A stretch of DNA of 64,000 nt from Neisseria zoodegmatis (GTDB lineage: Bacteria > Pseudomonadota > Gammaproteobacteria > Burkholderiales > Neisseriaceae): NCBI RefSeq assembly GCF_900187305.1, contig NZ_LT906434.1:124001-188000 (forward strand), given 5' to 3'. The position numbers and the translations under genes are program-made. Below, piece by piece: positions 48,001-57,475 of this stretch (the stretch's first letter is position 1; the number at the start of each line of letters is the position of its first letter). Under the pieces are notes generated by a model. That model had not been told where the DNA came from, searched no databases, and saw nothing but the letters and a program-made list of their open reading frames with translations.

Positions 48001-49325
48001 CGGGGATTGAAGACGCCCGTTTAATCCGCAACGGTTTTGAGCAGATGATGGGCAAACTGCAAAGCCGCGCCGAGTTTGATGCGTTCCGCGCGCAGTTGCA
48101 AAAGAGCGGCGATGCGGCGGTGCTGACAAAAGAGCAAATCCAGCGGCTGAACGATGCGGCCAAAGAAGGTGCGGCGGGAGCCAAAACGGCTTATGACGCA
48201 ATGGCTCAATCCATCAAAACGGCTGCCGCTGCCGCTGATTTGAGCCGTGTTGCGGCAGAGGCTAAAGCCGCATTTGAGGCGGGTGCGATTACCGCAGCCC
48301 AATATGATCAGGTGTTGGCACAAGTTAAACAGCGCACCGCCGAACTGGAGGCGCAGTCGGCCAAGGCGGGCGATACGGCGGCGAATGCCCATAACAAAGC
48401 GGCCGCGGCTGCCGATAATCATGCACGGGCGGCGCAAGGTGCGGGGCAATCCAGCAAAGAGCTTGCCGACGGCATGGAGAAAGTAGCCGGCGCATCTGAA
48501 TCGGCAACCCGAAAAGTCAACGCCCTGCATCAAGGTATCAGCAGCACCTACGGTGTGGTCAAACTCACGCGCGAAGAGTTTGTGCGCTATAACAATCTGC
48601 TACACGGCCTAACCGAACAAGGAACGCACTTTTTACGCAAAGGCTGGCGCGCTTATGCCGACCAGTTTTTAAACAGCATAAAAGATGCGAACCGCGCGCA
48701 GGAAGAATTAAACGCCGCTATTTCAGACGGCACGGTTAACATGGGCCATCTTATCCGTGCGACCACCGCGGCGGGCGCTGCTGCCGGCAAGCTGGATAAA
48801 ACCAGCCTTGCCAACCTGCAAAATTCCATTGAAGCGGCACGGCAAAAGCTGGTGCAGCTTAAAGACGAGGCTACGGACGCACGCTTGTCGATTGAAGCGG
48901 AATTGGCAGCCATCAACGGCGATGAAGAGGCAGGCTATGCCTTGCAGCAGCAACGCAAGTTGGCGGAATTGAGAGCCAAGCAGCAGGCAGCGGCCAAAAA
49001 CGGGCAAGGCGATGTGGCGGGTGAATGGGCGCGGGCGTTGCAGGCGCAGGAAACCCTATACGCCCGTCAAAAAGAGCAGCGGCAGCGGGAAAAGGCCGAG
49101 GAAGAGCAAAGGCAGCGCGAAGCGGCGGCAATTAACAAGGATGGCGGCAGCCGCTTGAATCTCGGAGATTTGGATAATCTCAAACTTGACGGGCTTGGTG
49201 ATGCTGCAAGTGGTGTGATTAAACAGCTTGAATCAGCCCTAAATGCCCGGGATGCCAAAGTCGTTGAAAAAGCCGGGCAGGAATTGTTAGTTCAACTTCA
49301 AGCCGAACTCCGGCGTATGAGTTAG
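45084..49325 (+). CDS. Tail tape measure protein
   Basis: The 1413-residue protein determines tail length. Residues 1-230 are coiled coil; the TP901-type tape-measure core lies about 240-500 (EFTEMAAKMSVAFGISAQEA, ALSGAFIALGKPPEVA); hydrophobic helices follow near 560-690; long alanine- and lysine-rich coiled coils fill the rest. Its length implies a tail of roughly 200 nm by the usual rule. It contains three uptake sequences. Confidence 0.93.
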   Translation: MASAELQAGIRITAGVDGAEQIKTLADEIQAAGLDTAKLSEEAQKLHETFARTSQQQALIEQYKALEKELEETGRAMKAADTLLDGLHESMKDGATTEQKEAVAKLRSEMEKLAKKETELTEKVRDSRNAMTAAGVSVKNLAADEQRLAAEASAAAVKMDKLAAEAQELKAIADARIQLGLDTDDKARQEIEKTKQAYETLKNSGTLSHAELARAAELQRDKVYKIERSLSDLRPTLADVADELQGVVTKAGGLAYVGREAVKFESAMAGVKKVVDGTPEQIAGLSGEIKRMAGELGIVPEQLAEIAAQGGQLGIALDRLPEFTEMAAKMSVAFGISAQEAGDAAATIANVFQLPIEEVERLGDAVNTLGNNTAAREKDIIAAMTRIGGTAKQFGLAAEEAAALSGAFIALGKPPEVAATAINALLQKLQTAQSQGKDFQTALSQIGLSADDMAANIAANPQKALNEFLGKLQQLDKQSRALVLSDLFGAEYSDDIALLVGSLGEYEKALGLVSDKAQTLGAMQNEFTAAMDTAEGRLNQAKASFQAAAATIGEALLPAISAVASGAARVADTVGSVAEQFPVLTQLGVMYAGLRVGMQALETVTRLTGATSVRSMLQAEVGTKKFSMQLLAAKAAAAALNTELGKTAARDLDILKNAAGGLKEKLAQAAHAAAGIGIALSTGTSVGDWAYESSAAVRSFGDELGRALAYVDAIFTDRTFDDVSKHFKTSAQAARELAEAEKAAAKAKAERAEADAKAAAAESARITAMQQQYRSLKAEHDAVASSMKLLQSEGLENGEIYAQLATQADGLRAEMEKLNAELNKAGADFKFDTGAIAEAKNALKDLGLTAEQVSSGISEEAAKGLAAFDKAAVQFGHDSEQMARIFQAALSKMDSPEAVEALRKRLEDVGKQAGLTAEEIAKIGEKAPDAAAKVSEAFAKIGVDAEAAATGISSKAKEAFADWQAASAAAKDAGIEDARLIRNGFEQMMGKLQSRAEFDAFRAQLQKSGDAAVLTKEQIQRLNDAAKEGAAGAKTAYDAMAQSIKTAAAAADLSRVAAEAKAAFEAGAITAAQYDQVLAQVKQRTAELEAQSAKAGDTAANAHNKAAAAADNHARAAQGAGQSSKELADGMEKVAGASESATRKVNALHQGISSTYGVVKLTREEFVRYNNLLHGLTEQGTHFLRKGWRAYADQFLNSIKDANRAQEELNAAISDGTVNMGHLIRATTAAGAAAGKLDKTSLANLQNSIEAARQKLVQLKDEATDARLSIEAELAAINGDEEAGYALQQQRKLAELRAKQQAAAKNGQGDVAGEWARALQAQETLYARQKEQRQREKAEEEQRQREAAAINKDGGSRLNLGDLDNLKLDGLGDAASGVIKQLESALNARDAKVVEKAGQELLVQLQAELRRMS

Positions 49326-49375
49326 GCCGTCTGAAAAAATCCACGCAACCCGACCAAGTGAAGCCCTTATCCCCC

Positions 49376-49396
49376 GCCCCGTGCGGGGCTTTTTTT
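49376..49396 (+). terminator. Terminator after the tape measure gene
   Basis: GCCCC and GGGGC arms around GTGC, followed by seven T; an uptake sequence lies upstream at 49324. Confidence 0.75.
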
Positions 49397-49421
49397 ATCA
49401 TCTCTTGGAGGAGTTTATAAA

Positions 49422-49832
49422 ATGTCGAACGATTATTGGCGATTAAAACGCAAAGATACCGGCGCGATTGTCCGGCTGCCGCAGGATATGCGCTGGCTCG
49501 ACGAATTTGAGTGGTCGAAAGTGGCGCAGGCCGCACCGCAGCGTACCCTGTCGGGCGGCTTGGTGATACAACAGGGCATTAAGCTCAACGGCAGGCCGAT
49601 TACGTTGGGCGGCGATTGGGCGTGGCTCAAGCGCGGCGATCTGCACACCTTGAGAGAGTGGAGCGATACGCCCGCGCTGGAAATGGAGCTGACCCATTAC
49701 GACGGGCGCACCTTCGACGTGGCATTTAGATTACATGATGCCGCGATGAATCGTATTGAGCCGGTGCGATATGCTACGCCCGAAACAGACGGCGACAAAT
49801 ACACCGCCGCTATATTGTTAATGACGATTTAA
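49422..49832 (+). CDS. Tail tip protein, possibly distal tail protein
   Basis: The 136-residue protein (MSNDYWRLKRKDTGAIVRLP) follows the tape measure behind TTGGAGGAG. In siphoviruses this slot holds distal-tail proteins. Assignment is by position; no decisive motif is seen. Confidence 0.6.
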   Translation: MSNDYWRLKRKDTGAIVRLPQDMRWLDEFEWSKVAQAAPQRTLSGGLVIQQGIKLNGRPITLGGDWAWLKRGDLHTLREWSDTPALEMELTHYDGRTFDVAFRLHDAAMNRIEPVRYATPETDGDKYTAAILLMTI

Positions 49833-49846
49833 ACAGGTTTTAAAAC

Positions 49847-52800
49847 ATGACAAAAACCACGCGATTAACCCAGCAGGATTTGCAGATTTACCCCAGCCAA
49901 CGCTTGACCGACACGCCCGACGGCGGCGGATTGATGGTCGGAACGCCGTTAACGGGCGAGGATAACGAGATTTTTCCGCCCGTATCCGATGTTGACCGAA
50001 CGATGGGCAGTTTTGACGCGCGCCTGCTGTATCCGGGCGTATTGCGGGCAGATGCAGAGCCGCTTTACGGGGCGCACTTTATCATTTCCGAGCCGCCGCA
50101 GGCAGATAATGTGTCGTTTTTGGCGTTTAAAGCCCGCAACTACGGCGAAAGCCGCGCCGAAATCATGCCGCGCATCGAAGCATACAGCGTACCCACCGTG
50201 GAAAGCCGCATGACCCTGCTTGGCCGACACATGGCCGGTATCCGCATGATTCAGGCTTATCAGCGCGAAGAAGCTCCGCTGCCGAAAGTGGGCGAGCGTT
50301 ACTGCTTGGAAATGCGCGAAACATCGGGCAATAAAAACATCATCCGCTATCAGTATTTCCGTATCGCCGATTTGGAGCACGAAGTGCGCACGTTTGAAAT
50401 CCCGCTGCCGGGCGGCGGTGTGAAAGAAATCCAGCGGCGCGTGCTGAAAATGGAGATTTACAATCCATTGTCAGATGACTATGCCGGCACCGCCTACCCT
50501 GTGGAAGGCTACGCGGGCAACGGCACGGCCATTTTGGAAACGCAGGTGGCAGATTCGGCTACTTACTACGGCGTGCGCCCGTTGGCCGAAGCACTAAATA
50601 AAGGCGCGCTGGAACTGAGGGTGGACAGCATTTATGAAAAGCTGGTGCCTACATCCACGGTGGAAACGCCTTATGTTGACCAATATACCGTATCTTCGGA
50701 GGCGTGGGTGCCTGCCGGCACCGAGCGCGTAATGTTTCGTTCTGACGGGTCGGTATCGGGCAATATTTGGCTGGAACAGCCCGTGATACCGGGTACGGTT
50801 AAGATACAGGGCTGGCAAGACGATGCACAAGGCCGTCTGAAAAAAGGCGGCAATATCGTCAATATCGACTACAACCGCGGCCTGATTGCCGATTTTCCTG
50901 CCGCCTTCGGCGTGAGCATCTCTGCGGTTCCGGGCGCGCAGCAAAGAGCCGCCCGCCACTCGACTTATATCGAGGTAAAAGATACCAACCACGGCACGCA
51001 ATGGGCACCGCTTTTGCAGCCTGCGCCGCTGCGCGGCAGCCTGACTATATCGTTTATGAGCTTGGGGGTGTGGTACACCCTGCGCGACATGGGAAACGGC
51101 ATCTTGCTGGATGCCGAAAACAACCCCTGCGGTACGGTAGAGCCGAGCGGCTCGGTGGTGGTGTCGCTGCCCGCCTTGCCCGATGTGGGCAGCAATATCG
51201 TGTTTGCATGGTCGCCTACTGCCGATTACCGCACCTTTAATGCCGATAAGGCGGGTACGGATTCGGTGGCCGAAACCGTTGCGGCGGTTGCCGTGTATGA
51301 CGTGGGCGCCGACGTGAAGCCCGGAACTCTGCAATTATCGTGGAACGACGGCGCAGACAAAACCGCCGGCGACAACGGCAGCGGCAAGCTTACGGGCGAT
51401 GCCCAAGGCGACGTATTATATAAGCGCGGTGAATTGCGGGTATCGTCGGCGATTGGCGCATCTACGGTGCAGATAAGGTGGCAAGAATACACCGAGCCGG
51501 AAGTGAGCAAATCGGCAAGCATTAATCAGTCCGGCACCTTGCGCTTTAACGCGGGAAAAGCCGTGCCCGGCTCGCTCAAAATGGACGTTAAACTCAAAAT
51601 CGAAGCCACTGGCGTGAAGCGTACCCGCTTTAAGGTCGGCATGGGCGGCCTCTTCGGGCGTTACGATGTCGAGACCAAAGATTATAAGGTGGGTATTGAT
51701 ACTTTTGCCGCCAGCATCGGCGACAACGGCGGCGGCGGGCTGACGCTGAACGGCCAAACCCTGAAAGGCGGGAGTATCGATTATGCGTCCGGCGCGATTG
51801 TGTTGCCCGCATCGGCTCTTCAAATCACGGCATACGGCTATCAAGATGCTTTGGCGGAAATCGGCGCAGGTGCCAAAACCATCAATATCGAGGGCAAAGA
51901 GTACGAACTTGATAGCTTTACCGTGCATTTTATCCATGCCCAAACCACTGTGAGGCCGTCTGAAACCGCCCGCGCGGCAGAAAAAACCGCAACCAACGCG
52001 GCCATGACGTTTAACGTGTTGCGCGGGGCTTATGCGGGCAGCCACGCTTTGCCGGATACTTGGGCGTTTAGTGCGGGCGGTATCCGCATCATCGAGCGCG
52101 GCGGCCAGCTTTATAAGGATTGGGACGTACAAACCGGCACCGGCAAGGTAATAGGCAGTTTAAATACGGAAACCGGCCGCATTGTGATGTCGGATACGTC
52201 GCTTAATTTGGTTGACGTCAAAATCACGGCGGGCATCGTGGTTGCGCCCGCTACCAAAATCGGCAATTTTGTCGGGCGAACTCCCGCTGCTCCGGTCAAG
52301 CCCGAAAGCTTTACCGTGTATGCCACGGAAACAGGCGCAGACGGCCAAGTGCGGACATTGACGGGGCGGTCAAATGCTTTGGGCGAAATTGACGGCGAGC
52401 TTAAAGGCAAAATCCACTACGAAACGGGCTTTTTCAGCATCGAAGGCGGGGCATTGTTTTATGCAGACACCCTGCGCTTCAACTGTGTAACCCAAGACAA
52501 TATTCCGCTCGATTCCAGCGTTATCGGTATCGATTCCGTGCGTCTACCGTCTGACGGCCGCGTGCCGGTGTACCGCAAAGGCGATATGATTGTGATCGGC
52601 AACCGCATCAAACAGGATTTGGGCAGCACGTTTACGGGTAATCAGACCGTGCAGCTTGACCGTCAAAACAGCGACCGCATTTGCTTGGTTGATGCCAAAG
52701 GCAAGCATGTGTTGGCCGATAAATACAGCTATGATTTGGCTGCCGGCACGATAACGTTTGCCGAGCCGTTGGATTTGTCGGACTACACCTACCCGCTCAC

Positions 52801-53389
52801 AGCGGTACAGGCGTGGGAAGAAGAAAACCGCGTGATGGGTGTGGATATTTCAGGCCGTCTGAAATTGCAGTTTCCCGTAGGGCGCGATTACCCGAAAGAA
52901 TCGACCTATGTATCCAGCGCCTTAATCGGCGGTGATTTGCTGGTAAGGGCGACCGAGCCGTTTTCACAGCAGACTTGGGATAACGTTTGGGGAGACGAAA
53001 TCCGCGGCAATCCCGTTTTGTCGCGGTTGGATGTCAAAAACTACCCGATTAAGCTCACCAGCAACGGCGCGATTACCGAGCGTTGGCTGCTGCGCTTTAC
53101 CAGCGACACCCAATACGAGCTGTACGGCGAGCGGCTGGGCTTGATTGCCAAGGGCGACACTTTGGGCGATTTGGCCCCGCTCAATCCCGCCACGGGCAAG
53201 CCTTATTTCACGCTCAATCGCTTGGCATTCGGTGGTGGTTGGGCGAGTGGCAACTGTGTGCGCTTTAATACCTACGGTACGCCGACACCCGTTTGGATTC
53301 TCCGTGCGGTACAGCCGACCACGGTTAAGCAGACCGAGCGCGACGGCTTTTCCGCCTGCCTGCGCGGTAATACCGTTATCGATGAGTAA
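49847..53389 (+). CDS. Large tail tip structural protein
   Basis: The 1180-residue beta-rich protein has repeated strand-turn patterns, for example the related segments PGSLKMDVKL and PGTLQLSWND, and resembles the large tail proteins of B3/D3112-type transposable siphophages. It probably forms part of the tail tip or baseplate. No enzymatic motif is visible. Three uptake sequences lie inside. Confidence 0.65.
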   Translation: MTKTTRLTQQDLQIYPSQRLTDTPDGGGLMVGTPLTGEDNEIFPPVSDVDRTMGSFDARLLYPGVLRADAEPLYGAHFIISEPPQADNVSFLAFKARNYGESRAEIMPRIEAYSVPTVESRMTLLGRHMAGIRMIQAYQREEAPLPKVGERYCLEMRETSGNKNIIRYQYFRIADLEHEVRTFEIPLPGGGVKEIQRRVLKMEIYNPLSDDYAGTAYPVEGYAGNGTAILETQVADSATYYGVRPLAEALNKGALELRVDSIYEKLVPTSTVETPYVDQYTVSSEAWVPAGTERVMFRSDGSVSGNIWLEQPVIPGTVKIQGWQDDAQGRLKKGGNIVNIDYNRGLIADFPAAFGVSISAVPGAQQRAARHSTYIEVKDTNHGTQWAPLLQPAPLRGSLTISFMSLGVWYTLRDMGNGILLDAENNPCGTVEPSGSVVVSLPALPDVGSNIVFAWSPTADYRTFNADKAGTDSVAETVAAVAVYDVGADVKPGTLQLSWNDGADKTAGDNGSGKLTGDAQGDVLYKRGELRVSSAIGASTVQIRWQEYTEPEVSKSASINQSGTLRFNAGKAVPGSLKMDVKLKIEATGVKRTRFKVGMGGLFGRYDVETKDYKVGIDTFAASIGDNGGGGLTLNGQTLKGGSIDYASGAIVLPASALQITAYGYQDALAEIGAGAKTINIEGKEYELDSFTVHFIHAQTTVRPSETARAAEKTATNAAMTFNVLRGAYAGSHALPDTWAFSAGGIRIIERGGQLYKDWDVQTGTGKVIGSLNTETGRIVMSDTSLNLVDVKITAGIVVAPATKIGNFVGRTPAAPVKPESFTVYATETGADGQVRTLTGRSNALGEIDGELKGKIHYETGFFSIEGGALFYADTLRFNCVTQDNIPLDSSVIGIDSVRLPSDGRVPVYRKGDMIVIGNRIKQDLGSTFTGNQTVQLDRQNSDRICLVDAKGKHVLADKYSYDLAAGTITFAEPLDLSDYTYPLTAVQAWEEENRVMGVDISGRLKLQFPVGRDYPKESTYVSSALIGGDLLVRATEPFSQQTWDNVWGDEIRGNPVLSRLDVKNYPIKLTSNGAITERWLLRFTSDTQYELYGERLGLIAKGDTLGDLAPLNPATGKPYFTLNRLAFGGGWASGNCVRFNTYGTPTPVWILRAVQPTTVKQTERDGFSACLRGNTVIDE

Positions 53390-53468
53390 GGTATATAATA
53401 CGCTGTAACAACTCCCCCTACTTTGCCGTCGCCCGTGGCGGATTAACAAGGCCGGGGGCTTTCCGAAT

Positions 53469-53498
53469 AAGGCCGTCTGAAAATTTCAGACGGCCTTT
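53469..53498. terminator. Inverted uptake-sequence terminator
   Basis: Perfect facing arms AAGGCCGTCTGAAA/TTTCAGACGGCCTT with a 1-2 nt loop, 80 nt after the large tail gene. Confidence 0.8.
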
Positions 53499-53587
53499 GC
53501 TGTAAGTGAAACAGGTTGTCAATCCGATCTATTGCGCGCGCGGGAAAATCGGGCATCTAAAACCGATTTTAAAAGGCAGGTTAAACC

Positions 53588-54538
53588 ATGTTTAAAACCG
53601 AACGTGTTCCGGTTACTTTATTCCAATCGACCGATGAGGGCGCGCCGCAGCTTACCGCATCCGCGGGCAGCCTGAAAACCATTCTGAAAGCCTGTTTGGT
53701 AACGGGCTATGGGGATAAGCAGGCGTTGGGATGGGAATCGGCCTATGAAGACAGCACCTATATTGCCTTCCGAAGCAAACACAATAAAGCCAGCAAGTGC
53801 TGGATTTCCATCGACAACCAATACGAACGTGCGGCGGTGGTAACGGGCTATCATGAGATGTCGGCAAAAAACACCGGAGAAAATCAGTTCGGCGAAGGGC
53901 TTGTTCAATTGTTGAGTAACAGTTCAGAAAATGCTCCTTGGGTGTTGGTAGGACACGAACGCGGTTTTTGCTTGTTAGTACGGTCTGCCCTTTATAATCC
54001 CAATAGATGTTCTCAAATGATTTATTTTGGCGATTTCTGCAGTATTGCGCCTGATGATACTCGTAATTGTATCTTATGCAAAAGCGGCCACGAATTATCA
54101 GTCAATAAATATATTGACTCCAATCATTATGGCGTCGGAAGCGACATAATGGCCAGTTCTTTCAGTTATTCTATTAGCAAAACCAAATTTGCTTTTGCGG
54201 CTTCTTCGGATAAGATGAATCACAATGTTTACGGTGCTTTTGCTTCGGTTGCACAGGCACATAGGGGGGCAGAATATCCTGATTTTGTATCGCAGGGTTT
54301 TTCGGCTTTTGAAATTTTCATGTTGGAGTCAAGATATGGCTCTAATCTATATACATACCACTTACGTGGGCTTCTCGGCGGAGTTATGGCAATTAGAGAA
54401 AAATTGGAAGATTTAGATGATTTTCAATTTTTTAACAATATCGATCAGAGCGGAGACCGATTCCTTAAATTCAACACCAACGATAATACTGTCGGTAAAG
54501 ATTGCTTCCTGCTTAACTGCACCGCATGGGAAATTTAA
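53588..54538 (+). CDS. Tail-region protein with AT-rich, divergent C-terminal two thirds
   Basis: The 316-residue protein starts MFKTERVPVTLFQSTDEGAP. The first 110 codons have the GC-rich composition of the neighbours, while codons from about 53930 to the end are clearly AT-richer (LDDFQFFNNIDQSGDRFLKF). This suggests a recombined receptor-facing part. Position among tail-tip genes supports a structural role. Not otherwise recognised. Confidence 0.6.
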   Translation: MFKTERVPVTLFQSTDEGAPQLTASAGSLKTILKACLVTGYGDKQALGWESAYEDSTYIAFRSKHNKASKCWISIDNQYERAAVVTGYHEMSAKNTGENQFGEGLVQLLSNSSENAPWVLVGHERGFCLLVRSALYNPNRCSQMIYFGDFCSIAPDDTRNCILCKSGHELSVNKYIDSNHYGVGSDIMASSFSYSISKTKFAFAASSDKMNHNVYGAFASVAQAHRGAEYPDFVSQGFSAFEIFMLESRYGSNLYTYHLRGLLGGVMAIREKLEDLDDFQFFNNIDQSGDRFLKFNTNDNTVGKDCFLLNCTAWEI

Positions 54539-54541
54539 ACC

Positions 54542-54961
54542 ATGCTGTTTAAGTCCCGTATAGCTATTTTCAAGCGGCCTCGCCATGAGAAGCCTTTACG
54601 AATGGCGGTTAAGAGCCGTGTCGGCATTTGTCGCCGTCCCCGTCATCCGCAGCCTTTGTTCGGTGCGGTCAAATCCCGAGCGGGAAATCACTACGGCCGC
54701 ACTCACGGCGGCGGTTTCATTGCCGGGCGCGGCGACGGTATTTTGACCGTGGGGGGCCAGCCTGCCGAACGGCGCATTCTCTTGTTTGAGCGCGGAACGT
54801 TTAAATTGGTGCGCGGGGCATGGAGCCGCCCCGACGGCACTTATCTGCTCGACCGCATTAACCCCGACCGCGACTATTTGGTATTGGCCCTTGACCATAA
54901 AAGACAATACGAGCCGGTTGCCTATGATTTTGTGCGCCCCGCCGTGCCCGAAAGCGGCTAG
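54542..54961 (+). CDS. Tail-region protein with tandem KSR repeats
   Basis: The 139-residue protein opens with three related units of about 20 residues: FKSRIAIFKRPRHEKPLRMA, VKSRVGICRRPRHPQPLFGA and VKSRAGNHYGRTHGGGF. The C-terminal 75 residues look like a small beta-sandwich (GGQPAERRILLFERGTF). It lies 3 nt after the previous gene. Probably a tail-tip component; function unknown. Confidence 0.6.
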   Translation: MLFKSRIAIFKRPRHEKPLRMAVKSRVGICRRPRHPQPLFGAVKSRAGNHYGRTHGGGFIAGRGDGILTVGGQPAERRILLFERGTFKLVRGAWSRPDGTYLLDRINPDRDYLVLALDHKRQYEPVAYDFVRPAVPESG

Positions 54962-54980
54962 GCCGTCTGAATAACACACC

Positions 54981-56849
54981 ATGAGCGATACCCGCGCCAC
55001 TTCCCCCGATGCTTTGCCGTTGTCGTTCGGTTTGCCGATTGCTGCCGACCGTAACGTTGCGGCTTTGCCTTTGCCGCTCAAACGGCGGTTGGGCGACGTG
55101 CAAGACGTCGGATCGGTTGCCCCTGATAAAGATCATGACTACGGTTATAACCCGTGGCGCGACCCTGTGCGGCCGATGGTGTCGGCATCGTTCGGCTTTG
55201 TGCTGCCGCCCGTTGCTATGCGCGCTGCCCTGCAAGGCGGTTTTTCAGACGGCCTGCCCGTTGCGTTGGATTATGCCGGTGTATATGTGGATGCGGTGGG
55301 TGTGGCCACCTGTATGCAGGCTGCCGTGCAGGGTATGGCAGCCCTGAAACGCAAGCAAAAAAGCGTATATACCCCCGCCGTGCTGTATGCTGGCGAAGCC
55401 GCAGCCAATATCAGCGGTATGGCGGATTTGAGGCGCGAAACCCGCGCAAATATGTCGGGCGGGGCGTCTTTGGCAAGGTGTGGCCGTCAACCGTCAGGCG
55501 TGGCAGCAGCATTGCGTAAATGCGGGCTGCATGAGTTTAGGCCGTCTGAAAGCAAGGTGTTTGCATTGGATGCTTACGTTTCCGCCCGCACGCCAACGGC
55601 AGCCTGCCGCAAATCGGCAAGCCTGCCCGCCTTGCCCGTGCCGTGCGAGTGGTACGAAATACCCGCCGAGCCTATGCCGCCGCAACCGCCCGACAATACT
55701 TATGTATGCGGCTTGCGCCCGCCGCCCGATAAGATGCCGCTGCGTTTCCGCCGCCGCGTTATCGGGCATAGCTCCGGCAGTATTCCGATACCGTTTACCT
55801 GCCACCAAGAACTTAAAACCCCCGTATTAAAGGCTTATATGATAGTCAATACCGTATCCGCATCGTTTGACGATACCCCGCTCACGCTGTTATCGGCATC
55901 GTTTACCGCCGATATGGGCGGTTATTGCTGGCAGGGTACGGTAACTGTACCACCCGATGATTTTGCCCGGCTGGGTATGGATGGTCGGGCAAAAGGCCGC
56001 GAAGCCGTGATCACTATTAATATCAATGGCGGGCTTTTTGTCATATTGGCCGAGGAATACCGAGACAACCGTGCGTTCGGGCAAAAAAGCTACACGGTAT
56101 CAGGCCGCAGCGTTACCGCCCGTTTGGGCGAGAGCTACGCCGTGCAGGCAGGCGGTGTGTTTGATGCGCCTATTTATGCGCGCCAAATTGCCGATACCCA
56201 GTTGAAAAACACGGGTATCAGATTAACCGACTGGCGGGCGGCCGATTGGCTGATTCCTGCCGGCATCTACGCATCAACCGATAAAACGCCGATGGCGGTT
56301 TTGCAGGAATTGGCGCAGGCGGCAGGGGCATTTGTCGAGAGCCACCCCGGAAATGCCGAAATCAACGTCAAGACCCGCTGGAAAAAGCCCGCGTGGGAAG
56401 TATCTGCCGCGTCGCCCGATGTTTCCGTTCCTGCGTCCGTTATTTTGAGTATCAGCGGCAGCCGCAGCGTTAAACCGCTGGCGGGTGGTGTATTTGTGTA
56501 TGCCGACCATGCCAAGGGCAAAGGGGCGGACGTTTACCGCAAGGCGGGCAACCGCGAGCCGCGAGCCGCTGCCGTTACGGGGCCGCTTTATACCGATATG
56601 CCTGTGCTTCAGGCCGCAGGTGTGGCGGCATTGAGCGATACCGGCACGCACAAAAGCGAAACCGTTACCCTGCCCGTATCCGACAAATATGCCTTGCCGT
56701 TGGCGCAATTAGGGCAGATTTGGCAGATACAGGAGCCTGCGGGAGCGTGGCAAGGCGTGGTAACAGGCGTAACGCTGGCCGTCGACATTGAAAATGAAGC
56801 ACCGCGCGTACTGCAAACGGTGGTTATCAACCGCTATTTGGATAATTGA
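54981..56849 (+). CDS. Tail tip / baseplate hub-like protein
   Basis: The 622-residue protein has a variable N-terminal 270 residues with arginine-proline-rich stretches, then a C-terminal part (VNTVSASFDDTPLTLLSASF, later TPMAVLQELAQAAGAFVESH) reminiscent of phage baseplate hub proteins. Located between other tail-tip genes. Two uptake sequences, one read as RPSESK, lie within. Confidence 0.6.
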   Translation: MSDTRATSPDALPLSFGLPIAADRNVAALPLPLKRRLGDVQDVGSVAPDKDHDYGYNPWRDPVRPMVSASFGFVLPPVAMRAALQGGFSDGLPVALDYAGVYVDAVGVATCMQAAVQGMAALKRKQKSVYTPAVLYAGEAAANISGMADLRRETRANMSGGASLARCGRQPSGVAAALRKCGLHEFRPSESKVFALDAYVSARTPTAACRKSASLPALPVPCEWYEIPAEPMPPQPPDNTYVCGLRPPPDKMPLRFRRRVIGHSSGSIPIPFTCHQELKTPVLKAYMIVNTVSASFDDTPLTLLSASFTADMGGYCWQGTVTVPPDDFARLGMDGRAKGREAVITININGGLFVILAEEYRDNRAFGQKSYTVSGRSVTARLGESYAVQAGGVFDAPIYARQIADTQLKNTGIRLTDWRAADWLIPAGIYASTDKTPMAVLQELAQAAGAFVESHPGNAEINVKTRWKKPAWEVSAASPDVSVPASVILSISGSRSVKPLAGGVFVYADHAKGKGADVYRKAGNREPRAAAVTGPLYTDMPVLQAAGVAALSDTGTHKSETVTLPVSDKYALPLAQLGQIWQIQEPAGAWQGVVTGVTLAVDIENEAPRVLQTVVINRYLDN

Positions 56850-56862
56850 GGCGATTTTAAAA

Positions 56863-57090
56863 ATGAACCTTTTTGCGCAATTTAATGCCATTTTTAACCG
56901 TGAGCAGCGCGGCATTGCCAAAATCACGGGGGATTTGGGCGGCGGCAGCTTTGCCGCCCGCGCACACGGTGGCGGCAACATCGTTTTGAGTGGTCAGGCT
57001 GCGAACGGACAAAGCGTGTTTTACGACAAGCGTACCAATAAGATTATCGGGCAGGCTCCCGATTTGCAAATTACCGATATCCCCGTGTAG
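56863..57090 (+). CDS. Small tail-region protein
   Basis: The 75-residue frame from ATG 56863 starts MNLFAQFNAIFNREQRGIAK and contains SGQAANGQSVFYDKRTNKII. It follows the hub-like gene after 13 nt. Probably structural; not recognised. Confidence 0.6.
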   Translation: MNLFAQFNAIFNREQRGIAKITGDLGGGSFAARAHGGGNIVLSGQAANGQSVFYDKRTNKIIGQAPDLQITDIPV

Positions 57091-57139
57091 TGAACGGCCT
57101 ATACCCTGATAAGGCCGTCTGAAAACGTAAACTTGCACC

Positions 57140-57475
57140 ATGAACAAGCCTTTAACATTCAAGCGCGGCGAAACTGTGGAAATCACGCTGCTGTTCGATA
57201 TTTTGGACGACTACGGCATTTCCGCCCTTTACGGCGTGAATACCCTTGCCCGCATCCGCCCGAAATTCGGCAATGACGCGGCAGCAGCCTTTGCCGTGGA
57301 TGTGTTTCCCGAGCAAAACCGCCTGCTGCTTGCCTTGACAGCGGAGCAATCGGCAGGCTTGAGAGAAGGTTCTTATATTGCCGATGTGGCCTTTACCCGC
57401 CTTTCAGACGGCCTTGTCCAGATGAGCGGGGATATAGCCGTCGAAATCATCAAGGGGACGAGCCATGTTGGTTAA
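57140..57475 (+). CDS. Small tail-region protein
   Basis: The 111-residue protein (MNKPLTFKRGETVEITLLFD) looks like a small beta-sandwich such as those near tail fibres. It overlaps the next gene by 11 nt and carries an uptake sequence at 57402. Confidence 0.6.
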   Translation: MNKPLTFKRGETVEITLLFDILDDYGISALYGVNTLARIRPKFGNDAAAAFAVDVFPEQNRLLLALTAEQSAGLREGSYIADVAFTRLSDGLVQMSGDIAVEIIKGTSHVG

